Shown in pieces: positions 33,157 through 45,246 of a stretch of 64,000 nucleotides of DNA. Below the pieces are notes generated by a model. It saw only the letters and a list, made by a program, of their open reading frames with translations. It was not told the origin of the DNA and searched no databases. The stretch spans positions 8,224,097 to 8,288,096 of the forward strand of contig VCAZ01000001.1 of NCBI GenBank assembly GCA_005784505.1, in the 5' to 3' direction. Both the position numbers and the translations under genes were made by a program. Positions within the stretch are counted from its first letter, which is position 1. Each line of letters starts with the position of its first letter. Source of the DNA: Bagarius yarrelli. Its lineage: Eukaryota > Chordata > Actinopteri > Siluriformes > Sisoridae.

Positions 33157-34212
33157 CGAGACAACACTATCTGCAACTTTTTTTAACAAACGGGCTAGCT
33201 AATTTAGCTAGCTTACTAGTTACACACATACACTGTGGCAGTAGTAACTGAAAAGCCTTCCTGTTAGATTCCAAAGTGCACTACATAGGGCGTACGAAGC
33301 TATTATTTTATACAGTATCTAGTGCACAGATATAGGGAAGAATACGCCGTTTGGCATCAAGTCATCGGTTCGTTCGTCAATCCGGCCTTTTTTTTTTCTT
33401 CTACCGGCAAACGAGCCGTTGTCGCAAAACAACCGGAACATGGACATCTTTACAGCAGCTGATTAGTACCATGAACAAGTGGAGGAAAGTGTGCGTGAGG
33501 ACAGCTTTAATTAATAAGTAGTTTAACCGTAAACATGATGGTCGGCGGAAGTGGTTTCGCCCTGGTTGTGTTTGAGAGCGATGCGGCTTGCAGAAAAGTT
33601 TGTGAATTTACACCTTTTATAAATCAAGCAAACGTTTATTATTTGTGTAAAAGCTAAAACGTTACATAAAGAATCTGTAAAACTATATTTTATGCATGTA
33701 CGTATTTACACATGCATGTAGATTTGTTATAAAGGAAAACTGATTTTAGAGAATGATGTAAAAGTATTTATTTAATGTACAATTATTATGATGGAAGTAT
33801 AAGGACAAAATGTTTAAACATTTAAAAAAAACATTTAAGAATTATAAATAAATAGTTTTTAAAAAAATATTTTATCTTTGTTTTAAAAATAGAATTTAAT
33901 GATAGGTAACGTAAAGATAATTTACGCGGTTTTTTTTTTGTAACGTCTGTCCCTTCAGTCTTTCCGTAGTGTTGTTACTGAAACTGTCATGGCGTTGTGC
34001 TAGTGTCTTTTTGCTACTGTGTATGTATAACGTTACATACTTCTAAAATTTATTCCAAACCAGCTAACATGTTATTGCAGTTGAATTCGTAATTGATGCG
34101 TTTTGCTAATAATCGATGAGCAAAAGAAGCGTCAGTATTATTGATGTGAATTTAAGGGCCGTGCTTTTCTCTATGAAACTTTTTGCAGTTTAATCCTGAG
34201 TCTTCAGCCATC
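33157..34212. promoter_or_regulatory. ipo8-kics2 divergent intergenic region
   Basis: 1,056 bp separate the two start codons, which point away from each other. The parts near each gene (33380-33600 and 34140-34210) are less AT-rich than the middle (33640-34000). The arrangement fits a shared or back-to-back promoter region. No individual factor site can be supported by eye. Confidence 0.5.
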
Positions 34213-34456
34213 ATGGCCGAGACTTTGCGGGAAGACGAGCTGCGGCCGGTTCCCAGAGAGAGAGCCGTGCTGGAGAGCTTCTTCACGCAGCTCGGTATGT
34301 TCTGGTTCGATCGAGCTAAAGACTACGTGGAGAAAGAGAAGGAGCAGAGCAGCAGGAGTGCCGCGGTTATCTGGAGCGCTCTGCTCGCTGCCCTGGCGCA
34401 CCTGGCGGCCGCGGAGAAAGCCTACCACAACATGACCTTCCTGGGACAGAAGCTAG
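34213..34456 (+). CDS. kics2: kics2 coding exon 1
   Basis: 81 codons plus one base, GC-rich relative to its flanks. Donor GTAACC after AAGCTAG. Encodes the MAETLREDELRPVPRERAVL start and the helical AALAHLAAAEKAYHN segment. Confidence 0.93.
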
Positions 34457-37400
34457 GTAACCACTCGGGATGAGAGAGGGTTCTGATCATGTTCAAAGTC
34501 TCTGTGCTATGAAGTCTCCAACAGGCATTTCTATTACAGCTTGCTGTAGTAATAACGTTTCTCAGTGCTGAACTTCACTGGCATTTGGCAGACGCCCTCA
34601 TCTAAAGTGATCTACATTAATTACATTTATATCCAACTGAGCGGTTAAGAGTTAGGGCAGATTGGTGGCAGCTGGAAATTCCCATTTTATTTGATCTTTT
34701 TTTGATGGGAATTCGCAGTCTACCGATTAGCAGTCCAACACCTTGACCATTGAGCTAAAACTTTCCCTACACATAGCATATCTAACTATTACAATAAAAT
34801 ATTTGTAAAAAATATAAAAAAGTGTCTCGACTTAAAGATTATAGTCAATGGTAGAGTGACCATCACGATAATATCGATTGCTAATCTCTCTCTCTCTCTC
34901 GCGTGCACTCTCTCTCTCTGTCTCATTTTTCTTTCTCATCTCAACAATAAATAAAGTGACTACAGAAATAAAGCAAAAAATAAATGACATTGAGACATGA
35001 TTAAAAACGTTTGTATACTTCTTTCTCTCTTTCTTACTTACCTTCACTCTTGCTTACTCCCCTTATTTCTATTTTTTTATCTCCTCTCATCCTTCTTTTT
35101 TTGTGCTTAACATGCTGCTTTAAAGTTTTGTACAGCAGGTGGCGCCAGAGTGCTACCAATCAGATCTGCTCTCCTATCCAGGCTTTAACACTTGGCTGAT
35201 GTTGGAAAGCTCACTATTGCATATGTGTATTTCAGGTGGCCAGTCCTTCTTTAGCAGGAAGGATTCCATCAGGACCATTTACACGTCTCTGCAGAACGAG
35301 CTGAAGAAAGTGGTGTCTATGGGACGGCCGGCACAGAGCGGCTCCATGCCGTACCTGGAGGAGCTGCTGTCGCATTTATCCGAGCAGCTGTGCCACTTTA
35401 TGCAGGCCAGGATGGAGCTCACGGACCTCTACGAGAAGATGCACTGCCTCGGGAGCCAAAAAACAGTCAACTCCGAGGAGCTGGTGAGCACTCTGGAGAG
35501 CATCCTGCACAAATACAGCAGCAGGTGAGTGGAAAGTTGTGTTTACCGCTGTTACAATAAGCGCTTATTAAAATCAGCTTCTTCTTCTTCTCCTTTCGGC
35601 TCTTCCCTTTTTAGCGGTCGCCACAGCGAATCATCTGTCTCCACCTAACCGTATAATCTACATCCTCTTTACTCACACCCACTAACTTCATGTCCTCATT
35701 TATCGCATCCATAAACCTCCTCTTTGTCTTCTGCCTGGTAGCTTCATTTCTAACATCCTCCTACCTCCTAATATATTTACTATCCCTTCTCTGTTCATGT
35801 CCAAACCACCTCAATCCCTGACTTTCTCCCCAAAACATCTAACATGAGTCGTCCCCCTAATGGACTCGTTCCTAATTCTGTTCAACCTCGTTACTCCCAA
35901 AGAAAACCTGAACATCTTCAGCTCTGCTACTTCCAGCTCTGCCACCTGCCTCATTCTCAGCGCCACTGTCCATACATCATAAATCATACATCATAGCTGG
36001 TCTCACCACTGTCTCTGAACCATACATCATAGCTGGTCTCACCACTGTCTCTAAACCATACACCATAGCTGGTCCCACCACTGTCTCTGAACCATACATC
36101 ATAGCTGCTCTCACCACTGTCTCTGAACCATACATCATAGCTGCTCTCACCACTGTCTGTCTCTAAACTATACATCATAGCTGCTCTCACCACTGTCTCT
36201 GAACCATACATCATAGCTGCTCTCACCACTGTCTCTAAACCATACATCATAGCTGGTCTCACCACTGTCTCTAAACCATACATCATAGCTGCTCTCACCA
36301 CTGTCTCTAAACCATACATCATAGCTGGTCTCACCACTGTCTCTAAACCATACATCATAGCTGGTCTCACCTGTCTCACCACTGTCTCTAAACCAGACAT
36401 CATATAGCTGGTCTCACCACTGTCTCTAAACCAGACATCATAGCTGGTCTCACCACTGTCTCTAACCCAGACATCATAGCTGGTCTCACACACTGTCTCT
36501 AAACCAGACATCATAGCTGGTCTCACCACTGTCACCAGACTCTACTGTCAAGCTCTCAAACCAGTCTCTCTACCAGACATCATAGCTGGTCCCACCACTG
36601 TCTCCCTGTCTCTAAACCATACATCATAGCTGGTCTCACCACTGTCTCTAAACCATACATCATAGCTTGTCTCACCACTGTCCTTTAAATCATACATCAT
36701 AGCTGGTCTCACCACTGTCTCTAAACTATACATCATAGCTTGTCTCACCCACTGTCTCTAAACCATACATCATAGCTGGTCTCACCACTGTCTCTAAACC
36801 ATACATCATAGCTCGTCTCACCACTGTCTCTAAACCATACATCATAGCTCGTCTCACCATACCTGTCTCAAACCAAACCCGACTCATACATCTAGCTCGT
36901 CTCACCACTGTCTCTAAACCAGACATCATAGCTCGTCTCACACTGTCTCTCTAAACCAGACATCATAGCTCGTCTCAAACCACTGTCTCCCTGTCTCTAA
37001 AACCATACATCATAGCTGGTCTCACCACTGTCTCTAAACCATACATCATAGCTGGTCTCACCACTGTCTCTAAACCATACATCATAAGCATAGCTACCAT
37101 CATAGCTGGTCTCACCCCACCCCTGTCTCTAAACCAGACATCATAGCTGGTCTCACCACTGTCTCTAAACCAGACATCATAGCTGGTCTCACCACTGTCT
37201 CTAAACCAGACATCATAGCTGGTCTCACCACTGTCTCTAAACCAGACATCATAGCTGGTCTCACCACTGTCTCTAAAACCAGACATCATAGCTGTCTCAC
37301 CCCCCTCACCAGACTGTCTCACCACTGTCTTGTACACCTTCCTCTTAATTCTAGCTGATATTCTCCTGTCACACATCACTCCTGACACGTTTCTCCACCC

Positions 37401-38208
37401 ATTCCAACCTGCCTGTACTTACTTCTTTCCCTCTTTTTCACACTCTCCATTGCTCTGGACTGTCAACCCCAAGTACTTAAACTCCTGTACCTTCTTCACC
37501 TTTTCACCATGTAATCTCACTGTTCCACTTCTCGTCCTTTCATTCAAACACACGTACTCTGTCTTGCTTCGACTGACTTTCATTCCTCTTCATTCCAGAG
37601 CAAACCTCCACCTCTCCACCCTCTCTAATTTAGCTTATTAGAATCAGCAAAATGCTGGATTTTTAAATGCTGTGAAGTTCCAGCGTGTCGACTCCATTTA
37701 TTTACACCACTGTTATAAATGAGCTACAGTTTCACACCAGTCTGTTTTTTGTAGAAGCGTCAACGTTAGATGTTTACAGCCCTTAATATATCGCTGAACA
37801 AAACAAACCATGATTGGTTGCTTTACATGTCAGTCAGATGTCCGCTCGGCCAATAAAAGCTGCTATGGAGCCCAGACCTTAGATTTAACTTGCAGGTTTA
37901 AATCAGTGCATTTGTTGTCGTTTCCCTAGCAACAACCTACATACACAGCCTTCTGTGCTAAACACTTCACATAACAGAATTGTGCACAGAAAAATGTATT
38001 TTCTCTTTGATGGTCTGTGTAAATCCAAACTCAGAAAGTTACTGCATGATACAGTTGTCATTTTTAACATTTATTTCACTATTATGGTCTGTTAGCTGAT
38101 ATTTAAAAGGTTGCGTCTAATTATTTCCAAAACTTAAATATAAACGCCAAGAATGTACAACTATCCCATTAGCCTGACTGGATTATTCATGAGGAAGGAG
38201 CGTCGGAG

Positions 38209-38259
<51 letters not shown>

Positions 38260-40154
38260 GGAGAGATGGATCTCAAGATTTCTACTCAAGGTGAACTCTG
38301 CCTCTCTCTGTCTTTTAGTGCAAAGAGAGATTGTGAGATAGAGAGGAACAAGAGCGAGCGATGGGGGGGAAAGGGTAAGAGCGAGCGAAGGGGAGAAAGA
38401 AAAGAGCGAGGGGGGGAAGCAAGCGAGGGGGAAAGGAGAGAAAGAAGGAGAGATAGAGATAGAGAGAGAGAGAGAAATTCCTAATGAAATGTATAACATA
38501 TTAACCACAAGTGCTTTTAAATAAACTCACCACATTCAAAGAATTATAATAAATATTAAATAAGAAAATAAGAAATAGTCAGATGGTGGTTTTATTGTAG
38601 AACGTTACAGAACTGCATTAATAACATTTCAGAAAATAGTTCTTGTATTTTTTAAAAACAAGGAATTCATTAGTTTTATTTTTGCTTTAGATGTTCTTCA
38701 TAAACGGAACAGTAGCAGGGCCCCCTGGTGGAGAATGATTCATAGCACAAAGAGTTTACAGACTTTTGAGTGATTTGACTGTTTTACATGCTTTTGAAGG
38801 CGGCGCTTTCAGCAGACAGCTGGGATCCGATATTACGATACCGCTAGGCGAAATTTCATAAACAAACGATCATCGGTCGGTCTCTACAACTGATTTCCAT
38901 TACTTCCGATTAAAACTGGAAGACTTTAAGAGTTTATTTTACTTTCTCTCACTTCCCTTGTCAGTCTGTCTCTCGCTCTGTCTTACACTCACACACTCCT
39001 GCTGCCTGCTAAGAAGTGTAATTAATGTTCAGCCAGGAGTGAAGAAATCGTATGCTGGCTCTGAATACAGAGGTGATGTAATGAGTTAAAAGCAGCTGTG
39101 CCATATTCAGGACTCCAGTCTGTAATGCTGATGAGCCTGGAGAAACAGACTGACATAGTATCTTTTACACACACACACACACACACACCCTGAAATATTC
39201 CGGATGGTGTAGATTCTGATGGAGTTTCGTGTTTGTTACTTAAATTTCTTAGTTATTTGTTTCTCTGTTTTGCATCACTTTGTTCGACCATTTTCTGTGG
39301 TCTGTGACAGCCATTTTGTTTCTTTGTGTCACAGGTTCCATCATCCTATCCTGAGTCGTCTGGAGAACGGCTTCCAGGTGGAGGTGGACGTTTTGGCGCA
39401 GCTCCTGCGCTGCCAGGCTCAGATCTCAGAGTGGCACTTTCTGCCCTCTTTGCTAAACCTGCACGGCGCTCACGCCAAACTGCAGGCATGGGCTCAGGTG
39501 TTCGAGCGACAACGCGAGACTCGCAAGCACCTGTTCGGCAGCCAATCCCAGAAGGCCATACAGCCGCCGCACTTGTATTTGTGGTTGCAGCGCCTGCAAA
39601 CGGCACTTTTGGCCAAGTTCAGCTTTTATTTTCACGAAGCGCTGAGTCGACAAGCGCCACCCTCGGAGATGAAAGCGCTGACGGCTCGCACTTCGCCCGA
39701 TTACTTCGGAAAGATCACAGCGTTCGTGCGCAAACATGACGCCACCAACGTTTCGCTGGTGTTTGACAACAGGGGCATGGAAAGCTTCCAGGGCCACGGA
39801 TACCACCACCCTCACTCGTACCGAGAAGCTCCTAAAGGCGTGGATCAGTTCCCGGCTGTGGTGTCTGTTCCGGGCGGCGAGCGGCCGCTGAACCACTGGC
39901 CCAACGTCATTATGATCATGAGCGACCGCGCCAACGAGCTCAACACCCTCGACAAGGTTACGTACTTCTACGACGACAAGGTCCAGAGCACGTACTTCAT
40001 GACCAGACCCGAGCCTCACTATACGCTGGTGGTGATCTTTGACGGTAAGAAAGCAGAGAAGGACTCTCACATCGTGGGCTTCCTGCATGAGATTTCCGGA
40101 TCTCTACGGAACTCCAAACCCTTCAGCACGCTGAAACCAGGATCCAAAGGTTGA
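34213..40154 (+). CDS. kics2: kics2, KICSTOR complex subunit 2
   Basis: KICS2 (formerly C12orf66) is a subunit of KICSTOR with KPTN, ITFG2 and SZT2. That complex tethers GATOR1 to the lysosome so that mTORC1 is switched off when amino acids are scarce. Three coding exons, 34213-34456, 35236-35524 and 39335-40154, give 450 residues, close to the roughly 446 of human. Recognisable stretches are RAVLESFFTQLGMFWFDRAK, AALAHLAAAEKAYHNMTFLG, GGQSFFSRKDSIRTIYTSL, AKFSFYFHEALSRQ, GHGYHHPHSYREAPKGVDQ and DDKVQSTYFMTRPEPHYTL, ending SLRNSKPFSTLKPGSKG. All sit in the same order as in the human protein. The ATG at 34213 is the first in frame and has a favourable CATCATGG context. Exons and phases are intact, so the gene looks functional. 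Intron 2 (3.8 kb) holds a LINE and a large minisatellite. Confidence 0.95.
34572..34770 (-). mobile_element. SINE family A, minus orientation, in kics2 intron 1
   Basis: Reversed tail GGCATTTGGCAGACGCCCTC at the left and reversed head CCAACACCTTGACCATTGAG at the right, with a diverged middle. Confidence 0.65.
35236..35524 (+). CDS. kics2: kics2 coding exon 2
   Basis: 289 nt. Acceptor TATTTCAG, donor GTGAGT. Encodes GGQSFFSRKDSIRTIYTSL and the EELLSHLSEQLCHFMQAR helix, ending HKYSS. Confidence 0.94.
35575..37640 (-). mobile_element. non-LTR retrotransposon fragment, expanded by an internal minisatellite
   Basis: On the minus strand the right part reads SGVMCDRRISARIKRKVYKT followed by VVRPAMMYGLETV, the conserved region downstream of the reverse transcriptase core in a common fish LINE, probably RTE-like. 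The left part (35575-35980) carries the reverse of the following segment (E-A-E-L-E-V-A-E-L, then C-G-D style text) up to the 3' end. Between them the short VVRPAMMYGLET segment has been multiplied. The element is 5'-truncated and has frameshifts. Confidence 0.8.
35985..37325 (-). repeat. 36-bp minisatellite derived from LINE coding sequence
   Basis: About 37 imperfect copies of a 36-bp unit, on the plus strand CATACATCATAGCTGGTCTC then ACCACTGTCTCTAAAC. On the minus strand one frame reads VVRPAMMYGLET per unit, exactly 12 codons. Variants (CATACATC/CAGACATC, GGTCTC/GCTCTC/CGTCTC) group in blocks, as expected from stepwise tandem growth. Confidence 0.9.
37700..37960 (+). repeat. dispersed repeat of unknown class, copy 1
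   Basis: GATTGGTTGCTTTACATGTC and AGTCAG...GGCCAA.AAAAGCTGCT are shared with 55600-55800. No coding capacity or clear ends. Confidence 0.5.
38211..38258. repeat. TG microsatellite
   Basis: 48-bp pure TG run in kics2 intron 2, followed by a GA-rich tract at 38325-38475. Confidence 0.95.
39335..40154 (+). CDS. kics2: kics2 coding exon 3 and stop
   Basis: 820 nt single terminal exon from FHHPILSRLENGFQVEVDVL to GSKG and TGA. It holds most of the conserved domain. Codons are GC-rich at third positions compared with the surrounding introns. Confidence 0.95.
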
Positions 40155-40520
40155 ACAGGAACATGTGTACAGCTCCACATCCGGTTCAAGTTCTAGGGTA
40201 TGAGTTAAAATAGAAGACCAACAAACAGCTTCTGAGTCGTCAGGCTACCAAAACTTTTAATCTAACCTTTTAATTGAATATTGAAGAGGTCCAGTAGCAA
40301 ATCGTTTGTGTTGAATTTCTTTTTCCGTAAACTATTATTGACCAATCAGATCACAGGTTTTGTTTTTAATTCTATTTTTAAAGTCATTCATTTTTGCTGC
40401 TATGAAACTTGTTACACGTCACGTTTTTTTTAACCTGCACAGCGTAACATTTTAACAGCTGAGCGTTTGGAGTTTTATCATTTCCTCTTTATTATTTTTT
40501 TGTACTGTAATAATTTACCA

Positions 40521-40526
40521 AATAAA
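40521..40526 (+). terminator. kics2 polyadenylation signal
   Basis: AATAAA 367 bases after the kics2 stop, in AT-rich sequence. A normal distance for a short fish 3' UTR. Confidence 0.55.
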
Positions 40527-40787
40527 GTTTAGAGTTCTTTAAATAATTGGATGTCGCGGCTGTAACTGGGCAGTTACAGAACTAGAACGATCGCACGGTT
40601 CACAGCTAATAAATAGGTATTAAAAATGGTAGTTTTTTTGGACCATTTCTGCTGATTTAAAAATCGGCTGTAATGTTTGTCTATAAGAAAGAACGACTGT
40701 AGACGACCGATATTTCAGCACAAAGCCGTGCACTTATATTTCAGTTTATTTAGAAGGTTTAAACCTTGAAAGTGGCTTTGGAGCAAG

Positions 40788-40821
<34 letters not shown>

Positions 40822-41254
40822 AAAACCATCATTACTGCTTTAAAGTTTGAGCTTTAACTCTTTACTGCAAATTTTGCTGGCTGCACCTTGATGTTAATTG
40901 TGATTAAAATGCTGTGTTTACTGATATTCCTGATTTATTTTTTTGGTGCCTTTAAACTATTTTTATTTAAATAAAAGAATATTGATTAAAAATAAATCAT
41001 AACATTTTACCAGAATGTATAATGCAGTCCTGACCTTTCTTTATCCTCTAAACGGTGTGAACTGACTAAGTGAATGAACTACAGCGTTAATGTTCTCATT
41101 ACATCATCATCATCATTATTAGTTTTTCTATTCGCTTTTGATTTTGCAGTGAGGACAGTTTTCCCCACAGTGTTATTTTCCTGCACTTTGTATTTTCTTC
41201 TTGGAGGCCCAAAGAACTTAAACATATATCTACTATAAGGTCAATAATTTGTGC

Positions 41255-41480
41255 ACAGTGGTGGTTTAACTGGTTAAGGAGGTTTAGTTTAGGCACTAAA
41301 TTGTTGTGTGGAAGACCTGGATTTAAGGCCCACTGCCACCAGTCTGCCAACGTATGGCTCCTTTAACCCTTCCTGCTCCAGGGGCGCAGGAGCTCATAGC
41401 TGACTCTGTGCTCTGACCCCCAACTTACTAAGATGAGATATGCAAATAAACGAGTTTCACTGTGCTGTAAAGTCTATAAC
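41255..41480 (+). mobile_element. SINE family B, plus orientation
   Basis: Head GTGGTTTAACTGGTTAAGG, body CCTTTAACCCTTCCTGCTCC, and tail with TTTCACTGTGCTGTAA. The only forward copy of this family seen. Confidence 0.6.
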
Positions 41481-41954
41481 CGTCTTCCTCAAACAGTTAC
41501 AATAAAAGTCTAAAACACACCAATGTCTGGAACGTCTTTGTCTGTTGTAGTGTTACTTTATTTCTTCTCGCTGTTGAATCCAACACAGATCAGATGCTTC
41601 GCAGTGCGGCCGGCGTGTGAACTGTTATAGGGGAATTCATGCAATTGATCAGGAAATGTAAACCTAAGAATTGAGCCTGTTAATGTCTGTTTTAGGATAT
41701 TAAAAATGCCAAACAAAATAAAAGTTGAAAATATTTTCCTTGGATTTGTTGGTGGAGTAATAACATAAAATCTTTTAAAATAAAAGACTGTGAAGACAGA
41801 ATTTGTTTGAACCAAAATTTCTGAGCAAATTCACTAGAAAAGATATAAAAGCTTTAATGTTTTAACTTTGTTGCCCTAGTGTGGTGTGGTGTGGTGGGTT
41901 GGGGCTCCGGTGACCCGGGTTCGTTTCCGGTCAGCCCCACTCTGTTCCCTGTTT

Positions 41955-42140
41955 ACATTTACAGCATATGGCAGACGCCCTTACCCAGAGCGACTTATCT
42001 CTTTTATACAATTGAGCAATTGGGGGTTAAGGGCCTTGCTCAGGGGCCCAGCTGTGTTGCCTTGGTGAAGCTGGGAATCAAACCTACAATCTTTGGGTTG
42101 GTAGTCCAACACCTTAACCATAAGCTACCACTTCCCCTGT
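41955..42140 (-). mobile_element. SINE family A, minus orientation
   Basis: Well-preserved copy between kics2 and srgap1, with GGCAGACGCCCTTACCCAG and GGGTTAAGGGCCTTGCTCAG. Confidence 0.75.
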
Positions 42141-42564
42141 AATGGATTTGGCTGAAGGAGTTCATGTCAGGATCGCAACACTCTCGACTTCACATCCACA
42201 CACACCTCCGTACTCGGCTAACAGTCACTGCTCCACAACATGCTATTATTAAAAAAAACTGTCCCTTTTTCTCCTCATCCTCATCCTCCTCCTCCTGCTT
42301 ATTAATTTACTGTCGTCCACAGAACATCACCTGATACTGTAAGAACCAAAGGCGTTTTATTGATATCACCAAAATATATATTTATATTTATATATTAGCA
42401 AAAATTGGAATTGTGCACAAATCCACACCATCTGGTGAAAAGTAATTCCAGCAGTGTGGAGGTAATTATAGATGGGAGAGTGAGACAACATCTGGAATAG
42501 GATGATCAAAAAACAAAAACACATGATGTGATGGTCAGGTGACCAAACATTCCTGTATGCGCAT

Positions 42565-42760
42565 TTACCGTTACATTTACAGCATTTGGCAGACGTCCTT
42601 ATCCAGAGTGACTTACCTGTATCTCTTTTATACGACTGAGCAATTGGGGGTTAAGGGTCTTGCTCAGAGGCCCAACAGTGGTAACGTAGTGGTGCTGGGA
42701 ATTGAACCCTGATCTTTCTTTTAGCAGAAAGAAACCACTGCGCCACCACTTCCTACTTCC
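42565..42760 (-). mobile_element. SINE family A, minus orientation
   Basis: Well-preserved copy 430 bp from the previous one, with GCATTTGGCAGACGTCCTTA and a reversed head ending CCACTGCGCCACCACTTCC. Confidence 0.75.
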
Positions 42761-42807
42761 CACAGAAGATAAGATATCAGACCCTCCAGTGAGGCATATG
42801 GAGTTAC

Positions 42808-42813
42808 TTTATT
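42808..42813 (-). terminator. candidate srgap1 polyadenylation signal
   Basis: AATAAA on the minus strand about 2 kb past the srgap1 stop. If used, 42790-44865 would be a long 3' UTR rich in AC repeats. Other AATAAA variants occur closer, so this is only a candidate. Confidence 0.3.
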
Positions 42814-43463
42814 TCAAAGACATTCAGTTTCTGACACCTTGTTAAAATGCACTGCAACATGATATAATGCTACATGCCGAATACAGTCCTATACATGAAA
42901 GTGCAACGTCACAATGGGTTAAATGTTCATACTTATGATTCATTTAAAAGTGGTTACATGTTTGGAAAGAGTTCTATTCTTAACATTTAATTCATGGAAT
43001 GACGCTTCAGAGAAAGACAGGAACACCACTTATCTGTAGGCAGAACAGGCTCCTCCTCTGTACACACGTCCAAGAAGGCACTTTCGCGTGAACACACGGC
43101 GTGCGTGCGTGTGTGTGGGACGGGGGGGGTGCGTCGGAGATAAAACGTGTGTGTTTGTCTGTACGCACACACGCCGTCACGCGAGAGAGCACCAGTACAA
43201 ACAAGATTTGAAAAGAACAAAAAAAAAACCAAACAAACAACTAATTACATACTTAACGAATCAATAAATAAGTAGAAAATATTGCAGGTAAAAAAAGGAA
43301 AAAAAAAAAAAATATCATCAAGAAACAATCGGAAAAAAGTCAGAACTATTCGAATCATTATTTGTGCATAAAAAAGTGAAAACATGGCTGTTTGGAAGTC
43401 ACATGACCTCTCTACTGAAACAATTCTTCTTCTAAAGCAGATCTATACAGTTGGATCCATCTC

Positions 43464-43497
<34 letters not shown>

Positions 43498-44499
43498 CTT
43501 AGGATTATTGTTCTTCACAATTATAATAAGTACACAAACAGGAAAGCCTGCTATACAAGAAATTTTAACACACACACACACACATGCTGGAAGTACAGGC
43601 TGAATACTGAAATGGCGATCATTACAATCATAAGAATGAAAAATGAAGCCCAGAACCCGGTGAGGCGCTCGGTTTTGTCACTTTAAGAAATAAAGGACCC
43701 CTAAAAGTGTTCGTCTGCGTCTAACAGCGGAAGTGCTATCATGGGAGTTACCGTAGCAACCAAAGAGAGGGCGGGACCTGATGCTCATTCACAGCATGCC
43801 AGCTTCATAACAGCTTCCTCGTCCTTCCTCTTCACCAGTCACAAGCAACTTCACAACTGGACCTTATTAAAGCTCATTAAAGGTGCCCTCAGTATGCCCA
43901 GTCTCCGCCCATTCTGATGCAGAATCCAATCAGATTGCGCTTTTATGATAAACAGGAAGGTTTGTGTGGTGATCAAGGCTTCGTGCGGTATCAGAGTGGG
44001 AAAAAAAACAAAACAAGTGTAACATTCAGTTAAAGGAGCAATAAGCAACACTTGGGTTTCTGTTTGTCTTGTGGAATTCCGGTCCTTTTGACTGACACAA
44101 CGATATTTACATAAAACATTTATAAACACTGATACAATCATTAATATATTAGATTTATTAGAATGATATATTTTAGCACTGAGCATTTTTGCTTACTGCC
44201 CCTTTAATACATTCAGACTTTAAATCACCCGGCCCTCTTTGGAAGGCGAGGTGCTACATTCGCTATTCAACACCCTATTTGTGACATAACCCATTTCGCG
44301 TGATGCACCTGTGTCCCTTCCTTCAACTCAAATAAAAAACCTAGAAAAAAGAAAGCAGCATAAACTGTAAGGACGGCCCTTTTTTTGGCAAGATATACCC
44401 TTTATAAGGCGTGGCAAATCATAGCACTGATGATGCATTGCACAGACTCAAAAACAAAACCCCCAAAAGATGACTTGTTCCAAAGCCAGACACCTGCAG

Positions 44500-44533
<34 letters not shown>

Positions 44534-44660
44534 ATTCTCTCTCTTTCTTTTTCTCTCTCTCTGCTGTCTCTGAACGTGTTCCTTATAAAAGTATCTACGC
44601 ACACAGATACAGGTTAAAAGTCCTAGTCATTTTTTTTTTAGAGAATATGCACGCACACAT

Positions 44661-44692
<32 letters not shown>

Positions 44693-44865
44693 CACCACCT
44701 GACGACACGGTATTATAATATCGTAGCCTAACTCTACTTGACTCTTCTTGCATGGAAGCTATTCAGTATTAACACAATCACCCTGTCTGACCCGCCGTAA
44801 GTGTAAGTCGTTCCTCAGGCTTATTGCCGAACCCTGTTTTCCCTCAGGTTGGACCTGATTTAGTC
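42814..44865 (-). other. probable srgap1 3' UTR and flank
   Basis: No coding sequence. It holds AC tracts at 43467-43493, 43569-43583, 44501-44531 and 44663-44692, and short A runs. The lack of SINEs or transposons here, unlike neighbouring DNA, is consistent with transcribed UTR. Confidence 0.4.
44501..44531. repeat. AC microsatellite in probable srgap1 3' UTR
   Basis: Pure AC run, followed by CT-rich sequence; a similar one lies at 44663-44692. Confidence 0.95.
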
Positions 44866-45246
44866 TCACATGGTGCCCGATTTGTCGTTGGCAAAGCTTT
44901 GGGGTGGAGTCGGGGGCTGTTGAGGAAGCTGAGCGTTGCTTTTTGGCAGGATGGGAGGCTTGGGGCGCAGGGCGGGGGGGCGAAGAGTTATGCCTAAGCG
45001 GGGTGAAGGGAGTGGCTCGGGGCAGCGGCGGGACGCAGGGCCAGGTAGAGGTGGCAGAGGGCTGTGGGGACTCAGCGGGCTTGGTGAATCTGAAGGGCTG
45101 GATAGGGTGGAGGGGGTGGAGCCTGACGGAAGGGAGGGGCTGCTCTTCATCTGCTCCAGAGTGTCGAGAACCAGGTCCGGCTTCCCGCTCTGTCGCTCCA
45201 GCTCACGCAGCTCGTTTAGGGCCAGACTCATGGTCTCCTCAATGTC
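44866..45246 (-). CDS. srgap1: srgap1 terminal coding exon
   Basis: 127 codons with stop. Begins DIEETMSLALNELRELERQ, then LVLDTLEQMKSSPSLPSG, a Pro/Ser-rich stretch, LRPPALRPKPPILPKSN, and ends SFANDKSGTM. The start matches the srGAP1 DIEETMNTALNELRELE text. Confidence 0.93.
   Translation of the reverse strand, partial: DIEETMSLALNELRELERQSGKPDLVLDTLEQMKSSPSLPSGSTPSTLSSPSDSPSPLSPHSPLPPLPGPASRRCPEPLPSPRLGITLRPPALRPKPPILPKSNAQLPQQPPTPPQSFANDKSGTM

Larger units (their letters stand above)
35525..39334 (+). other. kics2 intron 2
   Basis: 3.8 kb made largely of the LINE with its minisatellite (35575-37640), a dispersed repeat (37700-37960) and the TG/GA tract at 38211-38475. 38490-39330 is AT-rich with an AC tract at 39169-39188. 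No exon. Confidence 0.6.
40527..42800. other. convergent intergenic region between kics2 and srgap1
   Basis: Contains an AC tract at 40791-40820, a SINE of family B at 41255-41480, and two minus-oriented SINEs at 41955-42140 and 42565-42760. No gene seen. Confidence 0.55.

Noticed and set aside
35984..37388. Open frames of up to 183 codons repeating VVRPAMMYGLET
   Set aside because: They are read-through of a minisatellite inside a dead LINE, not a repeat protein gene.
39453..40088. 211-codon open frame antisense to kics2 exon 3
   Set aside because: Shadow of a GC-rich coding exon; the sense frame is clearly KICS2.
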